Shown piece by piece: positions 34,534 through 41,871 of a stretch of DNA of 57,857 nt. Positions within the stretch are counted from its first letter, which is position 1. Every line of letters starts with the position of its first letter. Source of the stretch: Chloroflexia bacterium. Its GTDB lineage: Bacteria > Chloroflexota > Chloroflexia > Thermomicrobiales > CFX8. Both the position numbers and the translations under genes were made by a program. The notes beneath the pieces are model-generated. The model made no database searches, had not been told where the DNA came from, and was given only the letters and a program-made list of their open reading frames with translations. The stretch spans positions 1-57,857 of the forward strand of contig JAUIIK010000016.1 in NCBI GenBank assembly GCA_030431755.1, read 5' to 3'.

Positions 34534-35079
34534 TCAATCTTCGAGCCCGATACCGAGCCCGTCAGCCGTGCGGTTCACATAAGCGTAGTAGGCCGTGACC
34601 TGATTGATATCGAGAATGTCGGTGTCGCTGAACCCGACCTCGCGTAACCTGACCACGTCAGCTTCGACCATGTTCCACGGTTCGAGCGTCAGCTTCTCGA
34701 CATAGACGAGCATGGTCCGCTGCCGGTCGTCAATCGCCGCTGTGTGGAAATCGTCAATCAGTTCCCCGGCAAGGTCCGGGTTGCGTGTGAGACGGCCAAG
34801 ACCGGCCGAGTGATGGACGACTCAGTAGTGGCACTTGTTGAGCGCCGAGACGACGACCCCGATCATCTCGCGTTCAGCAAAACTCAACCCGGACTTGCCG
34901 TGCATGACGGTGTGATAGAGGTCTGCATGGGCGCGGAGTGTATCCGGGTTCAGGCTGTGGATGGCCATGATATTGTCGACCTTGCCGGTGCGCCGGTCCC
35001 GCTCCTGGTCGTAGAGTTCCCGTAGCTGCCCCTCGGCGTCTTCGTCCGCAATGATCTCGATCCAGGCCCGGTTCGCCAT
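34534..35079 (-). CDS. AhpD/CMD-family peroxidase-related protein, probable selenoprotein (Sec86)
   Basis: Reading through an in-frame TGA at 34822-34824 gives a 181-residue protein of the carboxymuconolactone decarboxylase/AhpD family, in the peroxidase-related group. The first 85 residues (AHADLYHTVMHGKSGLSFAE, REMIGVVVSALNKCHY) and the part after the TGA (VVHHSAGLGRLTRNPD, then VNRTADGLGIGLED) are both well conserved in type. The TGA falls where the second Cys of NxCxYCxxHH belongs, giving Cys83-x-x-Sec86. A hairpin with a GGUCUU loop follows. This family includes known bacterial selenoproteins. Role: thiol/selenol peroxide or peroxynitrite reduction. ATG 35079 has GGGGGTGG before it. The alternative is a nonsense mutation. 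Confidence 0.8.
34793..34808 (-). promoter_or_regulatory. candidate bacterial SECIS hairpin
   Basis: On the minus strand CGGCC-GGTCTT-GGCCG forms a 5-bp stem with a 6-nt loop. The loop GGUCU starts 18 nt after the TGA, the same distance and loop core as in the E. coli fdhF SECIS. The stem is shorter than in classic cases. Confidence 0.65.
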
Positions 35080-35207
35080 CTTCACCACCCCCAGCCGCAC
35101 AGTCGATTCGCTTCCTCCAGCCTACCCGCTTCGTCGTCGCCTGTGAACGCATCGGTTAGGCTTAAGCCCGCCCCGGACAATCACTGTCCAGATCGGAGTC
35201 CCAGACA

Positions 35208-36566
35208 TTGCTCGACACACGCATACGCCCCCTGAACGACGCGCCGGACGACAGCGACGGTGACTGCGTCATCTATCTGATGTCCCGCGATCAGCGCGTC
35301 GCCGACAACCACGCGCTCTTAGCCGCCCAGCGAGATGCGCTCGAACGCAAACTGCCGCTCATCGCGCTCTTCAAGCTCTACCCAACCGTCGCGAACCGCG
35401 TCCGGCAGCACTACCAGTTCATGCTCGGGGGCTTGGAACAGGTAGAGCGGCGGCTGAACGAGCTGAACATCCCACTCATCGTCACGACCGACAGTCTCGA
35501 CGCGGCCCTGGAGGAGCTGTCACCTGCCGCCCTCTACTTCGACTTCTCGCCACTGCGCGGCCCCCAGGCGCTCCGCAAGCGGCTCGCGCGCACGGCGGCA
35601 TACCCGGCGTACGAGGTTGATGCCCATAACATCGTGCCGGTCTGGGTCACATCTGAGAAACAGGAGTACGCCGCCCGCACGATCCGCCCGAAGCTGCATG
35701 CCCACCTCGACGATTACCTGACCGATCCAGAGCAGATCGAGCGGCATCCGCACGGTCCGCAGTCGCTCGCCCAGACCGATTGGGACCAGGTCTGGAACCA
35801 CATCGTCGTCAGGAGACCCGACGGCTACAACCCACCTTTCGAGCCAGGCGAGGACGCCGCCCGAGCGGCGCTGGACAGCTTCATTCACGAGCGGCTGGCG
35901 GCCTACGACGCGGACCACAACGACCCGGTCCACAACGGGCAATCCGGGCTTAGTCCCTATCTGCACTTCGGGCAGCTGGCAAGCCTGCGGGCGGCGCTCG
36001 AAGTGACGGCATTTGCGCGCGAGCATGGCGACGATGAGCAGATCCAGATCTCCGCCGAGGCATTCATCGAGCAGCTCATCGTCCGCAAGGAGCTGTCCGA
36101 CAACTTCTGCTACTACAACGCCAACTACGACAACTGGCATGGCCTGCCGGACTGGGCCAGGGCGACGCTGGACGAACATCGCGGTGATGCCCGCGCACAC
36201 CTCTACGACCTCGATGAGTTCGAATCTGCGGCCACCCACGACGAGGCTTGGAACGCCGCCCAGACTGAACTGATGACGACCGGTAAGATGCACAATTACA
36301 TGCGGATGTACTGGGCTAAGAAGATCCTCGAATGGACGCCCGACCCGGAAACCGCCATCGATATCGCGATCACGCTGAATGACCGCTTCGAGCTCGACGG
36401 TTACGACCCGAACGGCTACGTCAACATCCTCTGGGCTATCGGTGGCCTCCACGACCGCGCCTGGCAGGAGCGCCAGGTCTACGGCAAGGTCCGCTACATG
36501 AACGCCAACGGTCTCAAGCGCAAATTCGACATCGAGAGGTACATCGAGCGCTGGATCGGGAGCTAG
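35208..36566 (+). CDS. phr: class II CPD photolyase
   Basis: The 452-residue flavoprotein repairs cyclobutane pyrimidine dimers with light. Class II marks include YLMSRDQRVADNHALLAAQ near the start, ELSDNFCYYNANYDNWHGL in the FAD domain, and MHNYMRMYWAKKILEW and PNGYVNILWAIGGLHDRAWQ, which bind FAD and the flipped dimer. TTG start has GGAG 9 nt upstream. The last 39 codons are duplicated at 37865-37978. The gene is divergent from the AhpD-family gene, and its stop overlaps the next minus-strand gene by 4 bp. Confidence 0.93.
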   Translation: MLDTRIRPLNDAPDDSDGDCVIYLMSRDQRVADNHALLAAQRDALERKLPLIALFKLYPTVANRVRQHYQFMLGGLEQVERRLNELNIPLIVTTDSLDAALEELSPAALYFDFSPLRGPQALRKRLARTAAYPAYEVDAHNIVPVWVTSEKQEYAARTIRPKLHAHLDDYLTDPEQIERHPHGPQSLAQTDWDQVWNHIVVRRPDGYNPPFEPGEDAARAALDSFIHERLAAYDADHNDPVHNGQSGLSPYLHFGQLASLRAALEVTAFAREHGDDEQIQISAEAFIEQLIVRKELSDNFCYYNANYDNWHGLPDWARATLDEHRGDARAHLYDLDEFESAATHDEAWNAAQTELMTTGKMHNYMRMYWAKKILEWTPDPETAIDIAITLNDRFELDGYDPNGYVNILWAIGGLHDRAWQERQVYGKVRYMNANGLKRKFDIERYIERWIGS

Positions 36567-37054
36567 TCTTTAGTGCGAATCACCAACAGGCGTGCTAGTG
36601 CCGGAAGGAAGAAACAGGAGATCGGAACCAGAAGAATTACGGTCCAACGCAAGATCCGATTCGCTTGTGTACTAGTGCCGGGTGCGATCTGGTGGATGAT
36701 CGGTAGAAGAACGAAGATCGAGGCGAATCCCACGGCAGCCTGCAGGAATCCCAGAGTAGCGCCGGTGCGAGCTGCATGCTGATGACCTCGCAACCTCAGC
36801 AGGAGACTACATCCTAGTAGTTGACCGAGCCAAAGGCCGACGATCAACCCAATGATCCCGAAGACTATCGAATGGATATCTGGGAACGGAAAGCTGCGTC
36901 CATCATCCGGTTGTTCCATACCTAGGCCAACAAAGTAGCCAAACGCCGCGAAAGCCGTGCCCAGCAGCGCCCCGAAGATGAGAGCACCGGTCGTTGCCGT
37001 CAGCAGACCGCGGCGAGTTTCTTGCGCTGGACATGCGATCTCCCGAGCATCCAT
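36563..37054 (-). CDS. four-helix membrane protein, unknown function
   Basis: The 163-residue protein has four hydrophobic stretches (about 18-43, 64-86, 100-120 and 133-155). I do not recognise it. ATG 37054 is chosen because GGGAGG sits 5 nt upstream. The gene uses less GC-rich codons than its neighbours and lies inside the segment bounded by the two copies of the photolyase 3' end, so it is probably part of an inserted cassette. Confidence 0.7.
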   Translation of the reverse strand: MDAREIACPAQETRRGLLTATTGALIFGALLGTAFAAFGYFVGLGMEQPDDGRSFPFPDIHSIVFGIIGLIVGLWLGQLLGCSLLLRLRGHQHAARTGATLGFLQAAVGFASIFVLLPIIHQIAPGTSTQANRILRWTVILLVPISCFFLPALARLLVIRTKD

Positions 37055-37165
37055 GGCGACCTCCCTACGAGCGGTGGTTGCGTCAACGTCAACAATCAGA
37101 CGCTGGCAATGAGAAAGATGTTCCCCAGGCGCGCAAGGCATAGAATTCTGTGCGAGCGCTGTCAA

Positions 37166-37196
37166 TGGACACCTAACATCTGAGATAGCGTATAAT
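37166..37196 (+). promoter_or_regulatory. candidate promoter of the RHH gene
   Basis: A perfect -10 box TATAAT at 37191-37196 with TGGACA at 37166-37171 (19-bp spacing) lies 42 bp before the ribbon-helix-helix ATG. The region is strongly AT-rich compared with the surroundings. Confidence 0.55.
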
Positions 37197-37237
37197 TTAC
37201 TCAAATAATATCCCAATATGTGTTGGAGGAAACCCTC

Positions 37238-37471
37238 ATGGCAACTGTCGCGAATCACAAGGACCGTATCCGGATTAACCTCGATGTTTCACCCGAGCTG
37301 AAGCTGCTGCTTGAGCGTCTCGCACAAGAGACAGGTGCCACCCAAAGCGACGTGCTTCGAAAAGCGATCGTGCTCATGGAAGTGGCGGTGGAGGCGAAGC
37401 AGTCCGGCCAGAAGCTCTACGTTGGCGAGGCGGCACCCCCCGGCCAATCACGAGAGATCATCGGCATTTGA
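37238..37471 (+). CDS. ribbon-helix-helix DNA-binding protein
   Basis: The 77 residues contain a ribbon-helix-helix fold: RIRINLDVSPELKLLLERLA (strand and helix 1), QETGATQSDVLRKAIVLMEVA (helix 2). Such proteins are dimeric repressors or antitoxins. ATG 37238 has GGAGG 9 nt upstream. It overlaps the next gene by 4 bp (TTGA), so the two form a coupled pair, arranged like a regulator plus small membrane effector. Confidence 0.8.
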   Translation: MATVANHKDRIRINLDVSPELKLLLERLAQETGATQSDVLRKAIVLMEVAVEAKQSGQKLYVGEAAPPGQSREIIGI

Positions 37472-37782
37472 GTAGCCGTGAGCCTCTGGATCTCAATCGG
37501 CTCGCACAGGATGCACGCGTGCAGATTGAGATTCGCACTCCGGAGTCTGACGACGAACGCGCGGCCAGGATCAAACGGGCAGGCGACGACGATCGACACC
37601 AACGTCAGATATTCTGGGCTGTCTTTGGCGTTGTCATTGTTGCAGCCGCAATTGCGCTCATTATTGCCCTGCTATCGAACAATCAGGGCAACGCCGATTG
37701 GGCACGCACGCTGTTCTCATCAATCATTGCCGGCCTCGTCGGCTATGTCGTCGGCGGCGGTGGCAAGCCCTCGGATTCATGA
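37468..37782 (+). CDS. small two-helix membrane protein, partner of the RHH protein
   Basis: The 104-residue protein has a charged N-terminal half (about 1-45, rich in Asp/Arg) and two membrane helices (about 49-70 and 82-98) ending in [14 protein letters not shown] do not recognise the family. TTG 37468 overlaps the stop of the RHH gene, indicating translational coupling. It could be a toxin-like membrane effector, but nothing in the sequence proves this. Confidence 0.6.
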   Translation: MSSREPLDLNRLAQDARVQIEIRTPESDDERAARIKRAGDDDRHQRQIFWAVFGVVIVAAAIALIIALLSNNQGNADWARTLFSSIIAGLVGYVVGGGGKPSDS

Positions 37783-37796
37783 CGCGGGTCCCGCAT

Positions 37797-37978
37797 CCAG
37801 CGGTCGCAACCTCAGCAGGAAGCTCAACTCCGCGACACTGACCGCGACGAGCGGGGCCACTACTCACGACCGCGCCTGGCAGGAGCGCCAGGTCTACGGC
37901 AAGGTCCGCTACATGAACGCCAACGGTCTCAAGCGCAAGTTCGATATTGGGATGTACATCGAGCGCTGGTCGAAGTAG
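37797..37978. pseudogene. rearrangement scar: MFS 3'-end fragment joined to photolyase 3'-end fragment
   Basis: 37865-37978 repeats the last 38 codons of the photolyase gene; the first 74 bp are identical to 36450-36523, then the copies drift but keep reading frame and stop. 37797-37855 resembles the 3' end of the MFS gene at 38962-39020 (roughly three quarters identical by eye, minus-strand sense). The two fragments meet at about 37860. No start or complete domain is present. Confidence 0.75.
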
Positions 37979-38890
37979 CTACGGTAGCCAGCGCTTCGCA
38001 AGCTTGGCGGCGACGGTGTAGGCGGGATCGAAGACGTTGCCGATGTCGTAACGGATCGCCTGCCCGAAGAGCATCGAGGATGCGACGTAGTCGAGGCCGT
38101 AGTCGGTCTCCAGCCAGCGCATGAGCTCGGTCGTTGCGTGCTGCAGGGCCTGATCCAGAGGCCGGGCGTTACCAAGGGCAATCAGCTCCTGATCGGTCTC
38201 GATCCGCGGCCAACCGCTGACCTTCCCTTTCAAAACATGCACGGTGAATGCAACATCCATGGAAATTTCGATGCCGGAACCGACGATCTCGCCATCGCCC
38301 TGCACGGCATGACCGTCGCCGATAAAGAACAGCGCGCCCTCCTGAAAGACGGGGAAGGTCATCGTGACGCCCTCGATACAGCCACGGTAGTCCATGTTCC
38401 CGCCGTGCTGCGCTGAGGTCGCAGTGGAGATTGCTTCACCTCTCGCGGGAGCAACCCCGAGACAGCCGATCATCGGCGCCAGCGGCAGGCGAATTGGCCC
38501 AATCGAGGACTCAGGTTTCAAGGAAGTGGCGAGCCAGGCATTCAGATCAACGTCCCATTCGCTCGTCTGGCGCTGCGGAAGTTCCGGCACGAACTCCGGG
38601 TCCACGACGTTTGGCGCAACGACCGAGCCGCTCCAACCTCGCCGCCGGTTGGGGCGCACATGATCGAGCCGCACCGCGAGCGTGTCGCCCGGCTGCGCGC
38701 CCTCAACGAAGAACGGGCCCGTCATCGGGTTCCCGCCCGGCGTGATGCGCTCATTCGTCGCATCGAGCCCACCCGCGTCGACGGTCGTTGTTTCGACCGT
38801 GTCGCCCTCACGAATACGCAGAACCGGATCGTGCGACCCCATCGATCCATAGTAGACATCCGGTGTGAATTCATGTGTGACCAACGACAA
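37979..38890 (-). CDS. acetamidase/formamidase family protein
   Basis: The protein of about 303 residues belongs to the FmdA/AmdA family of zinc amidases that release ammonia from formamide or acetamide. Visible parts are HDPVLRIREGDTVETTTVDA, VEGAQPGDTLAVRLDHVRP, HGGNMDYRGCIEGVTMTFPV and FIGDGHAVQGDGEIVGSGIE, the last two covering the usual active-site region. The start is unsure: TTG 38890 precedes the family homology closely, while TTG 38941 would add 17 residues. It lies directly after the photolyase fragment, sharing no bases with it. Confidence 0.85.
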   Translation of the reverse strand: MSLVTHEFTPDVYYGSMGSHDPVLRIREGDTVETTTVDAGGLDATNERITPGGNPMTGPFFVEGAQPGDTLAVRLDHVRPNRRRGWSGSVVAPNVVDPEFVPELPQRQTSEWDVDLNAWLATSLKPESSIGPIRLPLAPMIGCLGVAPARGEAISTATSAQHGGNMDYRGCIEGVTMTFPVFQEGALFFIGDGHAVQGDGEIVGSGIEISMDVAFTVHVLKGKVSGWPRIETDQELIALGNARPLDQALQHATTELMRWLETDYGLDYVASSMLFGQAIRYDIGNVFDPAYTVAAKLAKRWLP

Positions 38891-38956
38891 CCAGCCTGTT
38901 CTTCCGAAGTCACGGTGAAGTGCCAGCGCGCAATATAGCAAGGAAACGACCAGGGA

Positions 38957-40153
38957 CTACTCCAGCGCCCGCAACCTCGGCAGGAACACCAACGCCGCAA
39001 TGCCGAGCGCGACGAGGAGGGCGGCCATCAACGAGGTGGTCCACTGGACACCGATGAACTCGGTCAGGAAGCCGGCGGCGACGGTGCCGAGCGGGACCAT
39101 GCCGCGATTGAGGAAGAAGACGCTCATCACGCGGCCGCGCATCTCGTCTGATGCGTGGGTCTGCAATAGCGTGTTGTTGAGCGCCATGTAGGTCGTCTGG
39201 CCCGCGCCGACGCCGAGCAGCAACGCGTAGGAGAGCGTCGGGTCGGTCGAGCGGCTGAAGGCGAAGAGCATGACCCCAAAGGCGATCATCACGATCAACA
39301 TGACTCGGCCACGGTGGCGCATATTCGCGGTGCCGGCGATCGTCAGCGCGCCGATCATCGCGCCGATGCCGGTGAAGGCGACGAGCACGCCGTAACCCTC
39401 GTTGCCGATGCCGAGCACCTCGTCGGCGAAGATCGGCAGCAGCGTCATGTACGGCATCCCGAGAATCATCGGCGCAAGCGCCAGCAGGATTAGCGAGAGC
39501 AGAATGTCGCTGGCTCTAATGTACGACAGGCCATCGCCAATCGAGCGCAAGAGCGAGCGGCGCTTAACATCGGCAGCGAGCGGCGGGATGACCATCAGCG
39601 CGAGCGTCCAGATTAGGATTGTCGTCGAGAGCCCATTGACGAGGAACACGCCACCGGTCCCGATGACCGTGATCAGGATGCCGCCGATTGAGCCGCCGAG
39701 GATGCGGGTCAGGTTCATCGTCGCCGAGTTCAGCGCGATCGCGTTGGTCAAATCTTTGCGCTCGACGATGTCGGAGAGCATCGCTTGCCGCGTCGGCATG
39801 TTGATACTCATCACGATTCCGCGACCAGCGGCGATGGCGAAGACATGCCAGACCTGGACGACGTCGGTCAGGACAAGCGCTGATAACAGCAGTGCCAGGA
39901 ACATGGCGCTGAACTGGGTTAGCTGGAGCAGGCGGCGGCGCTCCATGCGGTCCGCCAGCGCGCCGCCAAAGAGCGTGAAGACGAGGATCGGGGCGGCCCG
40001 GAAAAGCGCCAGCAAGCCGAGAAACGCGCCGCTGCCGGTCAGCTCCCACATCAGCCAGTTGAAGGCGACGTTGTCCATCCAGTCGCCGATATTGCTGAGC
40101 AGCGTGCCGATCCAGAAGTAGCGATAGTTGCGGTGCCTGAGCGAGGCGAACAT
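38957..40153 (-). CDS. MFS transporter (enterobactin-exporter-like/multidrug type)
   Basis: The 398-residue protein has 12 membrane helices. ASLRHRNYRYFWIGTLLSNIGDWM at the start and LFGGALADRMERRRLLQ (motif A between helices 2 and 3) are typical of the MFS_3/EntS-like exporters. The frame stays open upstream to about 40298 and reads like a natural tail (YLVPGTLFKAG), but has no ATG, GTG or TTG before 40153, so the N-terminus is either as given or disturbed. Substrate unknown. Confidence 0.88.
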   Translation of the reverse strand: MFASLRHRNYRYFWIGTLLSNIGDWMDNVAFNWLMWELTGSGAFLGLLALFRAAPILVFTLFGGALADRMERRRLLQLTQFSAMFLALLLSALVLTDVVQVWHVFAIAAGRGIVMSINMPTRQAMLSDIVERKDLTNAIALNSATMNLTRILGGSIGGILITVIGTGGVFLVNGLSTTILIWTLALMVIPPLAADVKRRSLLRSIGDGLSYIRASDILLSLILLALAPMILGMPYMTLLPIFADEVLGIGNEGYGVLVAFTGIGAMIGALTIAGTANMRHRGRVMLIVMIAFGVMLFAFSRSTDPTLSYALLLGVGAGQTTYMALNNTLLQTHASDEMRGRVMSVFFLNRGMVPLGTVAAGFLTEFIGVQWTTSLMAALLVALGIAALVFLPRLRALE

Positions 40154-40408
40154 CCCGGCTTTGAAGAGCGTGCCGGGGACGAGATAGCGTAGCGTGCGCG
40201 CGCCGCGGCGTTGACCGGCTACCGGGGGTTCAGCTTGAACAGGTTCCTCACGTGCGATCTCTGGAGAGTCTCCTCCACGCTCACCGTCAAGATCGTATTA
40301 GTTTAGCAGCACTTCACGAAAATACGAGGGAATCCGCCTGGCGGCCGCGCCACTGGTATCATCAGCGGGATAGCTATTCATATCGTGCTAGGGGGCTGTA
40401 ACCACTCG

Positions 40409-41761
40409 ATGGACGGTGAATTAACGACGACCATCCTCAAGCTGGTCGCCGTTATCGGACTTGTCGCGGCCAATGGATTCTTCGTCGCGACGGAATTCTC
40501 GCTCGTGTCCGTTCGGAAAAGCCGCATGGAGTCGCTCGTTGCGGCGGGTAATCAGCGTGCAGCCAGCGTGCTGACCGCGCTACGAGACCTTGACGACTAC
40601 ATCGCGGCGACACAGCTCGGCATTACCATCGCCAGTATCGGCCTCGGCTGGATCGGCGAACCCGCGCTGGCCGCGCTGCTTGACCCGCTCTTTGAAGAAC
40701 TCATGCCCGAACCGATAGCCTTCGTCAGCGCCCACGCGGTCGCGTTCGCGATTGCGTTCACCGTCATCACCTTTCTCCACGTCGTCTTCGGCGAACTCGC
40801 GCCGAAGTCGGTGGCGTTGCAGTACCCGGATCACACCTCGATGGCCGTCGCGGCGCCTGTGCGTTTCTTTCTCTACGCCTTCCGGCCCGCCATCGTCACG
40901 ATGAACGGCTTCGGGCAGTGGATGCTCCGGTCGATTGGCTTGCGCGAGGTCGATCCGCACCAGCAGGCCTACACAGCGGAAGAACTGGAGATCATCGTCA
41001 CCGCCAGCACTGCCGGCGGCCAGATCGAAGATTCGGAAGAGGCGATCATCCGCCGCGCCCTGATCTTCGGCGACCAGACCGCCGAGGATGTCATGGTGCC
41101 GCGCACCGAGGTCGTGACCATCGCCGCCGACGCAACACTCGATGACCTGCGCGACATCATCAGCACCCACCCCTACAGCCGCTTCCCGGTCGAAGGGCAG
41201 AATGTCGACGAGATCATCGGGATCCTCCACGTCCGCGATGTTTTGCCGATCCTGATCGGCACGCAGTCCGCCCGCCGGCTGGACTTACGCGAGATCATCC
41301 GCGCTTCGTATGTGGTGCCATCGACGCTGCCAATCGACGATCTCCTGGCAGAGCTGAAGCGCGAAGAGGCGCACGTCGCCGTCGCCATCGACGAGTACGG
41401 CGCGATGGCGGGGATCGTGACGCTCGAAGACATCATCGAGCGGCTGGTCGGCGAAGTGCCGGACGAGTACGGCCAGCCGGCGATGTCGCCGCAGACGCAG
41501 GAAGATGGCTCGATGCTCCTGAGCGGGCTGATCCCGCTCGTCGACGTCAACGAGCACCTCGGCCTCGACCTGACACCGACCGACACGGCCAAGACGCTTG
41601 GCGGCTACGTCTTCGCCGAGATCGGGCGCGAGCCAAAGCTCGGCGACACGATCACCGCCGACGACTACATGCTCGAAATCACCGAGCTCGACGGGCTGCG
41701 TATCTCCGAGATCCGGGCGACTCCCGTTGATGAGATTCTGACCATCGACGTAACCGACTAG
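40409..41761 (+). CDS. CNNM/HlyC-CorC family membrane protein, second copy
   Basis: This 450-residue paralogue of the protein at 6544-7848 has the same plan: DUF21 membrane domain (VAANGFFVATEFSLVSVRKSR, VVFGELAPKSVALQ), CBS pair (from DVMVPRTEV) and CorC_HlyC domain (GSMLLSGLIPLVDVNEHLGL). It is probably a divalent-cation export or resistance protein. ATG 40409 has AGGGGG about 12 nt upstream; a GTG at 40385 is an alternative. Confidence 0.88.
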   Translation: MDGELTTTILKLVAVIGLVAANGFFVATEFSLVSVRKSRMESLVAAGNQRAASVLTALRDLDDYIAATQLGITIASIGLGWIGEPALAALLDPLFEELMPEPIAFVSAHAVAFAIAFTVITFLHVVFGELAPKSVALQYPDHTSMAVAAPVRFFLYAFRPAIVTMNGFGQWMLRSIGLREVDPHQQAYTAEELEIIVTASTAGGQIEDSEEAIIRRALIFGDQTAEDVMVPRTEVVTIAADATLDDLRDIISTHPYSRFPVEGQNVDEIIGILHVRDVLPILIGTQSARRLDLREIIRASYVVPSTLPIDDLLAELKREEAHVAVAIDEYGAMAGIVTLEDIIERLVGEVPDEYGQPAMSPQTQEDGSMLLSGLIPLVDVNEHLGLDLTPTDTAKTLGGYVFAEIGREPKLGDTITADDYMLEITELDGLRISEIRATPVDEILTIDVTD

Positions 41762-41871
41762 CGCGTCCAGCGCAGCCATCGCCGAGCATGCCCATCAGCC
41801 AGCACCGCTGTCGTTCGGTCTAGAATGAGCGCTGAACGGCATGCGCTCGGCAACAGGCGAAAGAAGCACAT

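Noticed and set aside
34822-35100. Reading the AhpD-family gene as a 92-residue protein that ends at TGA 34822
   Set aside because: The frame continues with conserved family sequence for another 95 codons, and the stop falls exactly on the redox Cys codon with a SECIS-like hairpin after it. A short protein would lack the active site.
40154-40300. N-terminal extension of the MFS transporter
   Set aside because: The frame is open and reads plausibly, but no ATG, GTG or TTG exists before the stop at 40298-40300. I kept ATG 40153.
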